A stretch of DNA of 22,820 bases from Geosiphon pyriformis. Its lineage: Eukaryota > Glomeromycota > Glomeromycetes > Archaeosporales > Geosiphonaceae. The stretch lies in NCBI GenBank assembly GCA_016748015.1, contig JAAOMT010000215.1, positions 1 to 22,820 of the forward strand, given 5' to 3'. The notes below the pieces were generated by a model, which was not told the origin of the DNA, made no database searches, and was given only the letters and a program-made list of their open reading frames with translations. Numbering within the stretch: the stretch's first letter is position 1; each line of letters starts with the position of its first letter. The position numbers were made by a program, and so were the translations under genes. Shown piece after piece: positions 22,121 to 22,820 of this stretch.

Positions 22121-22487
22121 ATGCTTCGGGCAGTAGCTACTCTATATAGCAGTAAAAATATAGGGAGCCGCATTTTAAGCCCGCCTCTCCGAACTCAAGG
22201 ATCACCTTTCAAACTGAACCTTCTCTTGGGGCCTATTTTCAACAGTTTTAATAGGTCTCCAGTTTCTTCAAACTTGTTGAACTCCTTCGACCAAGTCCAA
22301 ACTCGCTCTGTTAGCTGGCACCCACCACGAAAGTTAAGGCGAAAAACTAAGGCATATCGTGCGTTCCTCAAGGTACGCCCGATAACATTCTCTTTAACCA
22401 ATTAATAACTATATAGCTGATCTTGATGTTTCACAATAGAAAAAATGGAAGAGATTAAAGAAGAACAAACATAGAGGAAGAACATAA
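22121..22487 (+). CDS. Small basic, probably mitochondrial protein, ribosomal-protein-like (2 exons, 99 aa)
   Basis: Exons are 22121-22372 and 22440-22487, joined by a 67-nt GTACGC...CAATAG intron in phase 0. The N-terminal ~65 residues are rich in Arg, Ser, Leu and Phe with hardly any acidic residues, as in a mitochondrial targeting presequence (MLRAVATLYSSKNIGSRIL). The last ~36 residues are extremely basic: SWHPPRKLRRKTKAYRAFLK then KKWKRLKKNKHRGRT. This presequence-plus-basic-core layout is typical of small mitochondrial ribosomal proteins. A weak similarity to bL34 (RRK..YRA.., Arg/Lys-rich end) can be imagined, but the usual QPS and Gly residues of bL34 are missing. mS38/Cox24-type proteins are another option. 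The product is not firmly identified. Confidence 0.65.
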
Positions 22488-22592
22488 TGATTTAATTATT
22501 AAAAGTGAAATATAACTCGAGTCGCGATATAGTGATTTTATCTATTATGTTTGAAAGTTGGATTTCTTCAGACAACTTGCTGTAACAAAACC

Positions 22593-22631
22593 TGACAGTG
22601 AACATATGCTGTTTTTGTGACATCACTGTCA
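22593..22631. repeat. Perfect 9-bp inverted repeat with 21-nt loop
   Basis: TGACAGTGA (22593-22601) and TCACTGTCA (22623-22631) are exact reverse complements separated by 21 nt. It could be a dyad binding site or a stem-loop. No T-run follows. Confidence 0.85.
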
Positions 22632-22656
22632 ACAATACCTTTCGCTCTTATTACCC

Positions 22657-22678
22657 ACGCGTTCGCTTTTTCGCGTTC
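22657..22678. promoter_or_regulatory. MCB/SCB-like motif cluster
   Basis: ACGCGT (22657-22662) is the MluI cell-cycle box core. TTTCGCG (22669-22675) reads CGCGAAA on the other strand, fitting the SCB/E2F-like consensus CRCGAAA. CGCGTTC is repeated directly at 22658-22664 and 22672-22678. Such GC-rich words stand out in this AT-rich DNA. Function is inferred from motif only. Confidence 0.4.
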
Positions 22679-22820
22679 ACCGCTAGTCACGTTATCAACG
22701 CTCCCTTTTCGTTTCTACTTTCATTGCCTCATTGAGGAATTTATAATTGGAATAAATGAATCCCCAAATTTTTATGTCTATTATTTAACGATTTAGTGTT
22801 TTATAGTATTATAATGTATA

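Larger units (their letters stand above)
22488..22820. other. Terminal intergenic region
   Basis: There is no coding exon I can support on either strand. It contains a 9-bp inverted repeat and a GC-richer patch with MCB/SCB-like motifs (listed separately), possibly the promoter of a gene outside the window. Confidence 0.5.

Noticed and set aside
1-22820. Transposons, integrated viruses, CRISPR arrays, tRNA/rRNA genes or a secondary-metabolite cluster
   Set aside because: No transposase, reverse-transcriptase or integrase motifs, terminal repeats, array periodicity, tRNA-like cloverleaf or cluster enzymes were seen by eye. Automated searches (tRNAscan, RepeatMasker, Rfam) could not be run here.

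Overview
The window looks like a nuclear scaffold piece from a fungus with a very AT-rich genome and many introns. An early-diverging lineage such as Mucoromycota/Glomeromycotina is my best guess, but this is inference and not proven. The reasons are: spacer DNA that is almost pure A/T with many microsatellites; about 53 short GT-AG introns (mostly 66-130 nt) in nine genes; and fungal-type forms of CSC1, SWP1, YOS9 and RPN5. I found no prokaryotic, viral, CRISPR, transposon, tRNA or rRNA signature. One 20-N assembly gap sits in a poly-A tract at 10656-10675.

Layout: 1-1547 AT-rich desert; 1548-5474 (-) 14-exon CSC1/OSCA/TMEM63 mechanosensitive channel; 5475-7484 AT-rich divergent spacer with an (AAT)n/14-mer repeat block; 7485-9767 (+) 11-exon proteasome lid subunit RPN5; 10011-10476 (-) two-exon small subunit of serine palmitoyltransferase; 10477-11598 repeat-rich spacer with the gap; 11599-12073 (-) three-exon COX19; 12340-15951 (-) 16-exon cytosolic glutamyl-tRNA synthetase; 16414-18105 (+) five-exon drug/metabolite-superfamily transporter (SLC35F-like); 18402-19537 (-) four-exon oligosaccharyltransferase subunit SWP1/ribophorin II; 19739-21759 (+) five-exon ER lectin YOS9/OS-9; 22121-22487 (+) a small basic, probably mitochondrial, ribosomal-like protein; then a spacer with an inverted repeat and MCB/SCB-like motifs.

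All exon models were built by hand from splice sites, reading phase and family motifs. Every model closes in frame: 800, 442, 72, 95, 807, 431, 294, 569 and 99 aa. The genes are housekeeping genes and do not form one pathway. The clearest functional pair is SWP1 and YOS9, which are transcribed divergently from a 201-bp spacer and act at the start (N-glycan transfer) and at quality control (ERAD) of ER glycoproteins. I saw no evidence for a wholly new biological system. The most useful results are two tiny spliced genes that simple ORF calling misses (ssSPT, COX19), an 18-nt micro-exon, pyrimidine microsatellites in introns, and an unusual GluRS tail.
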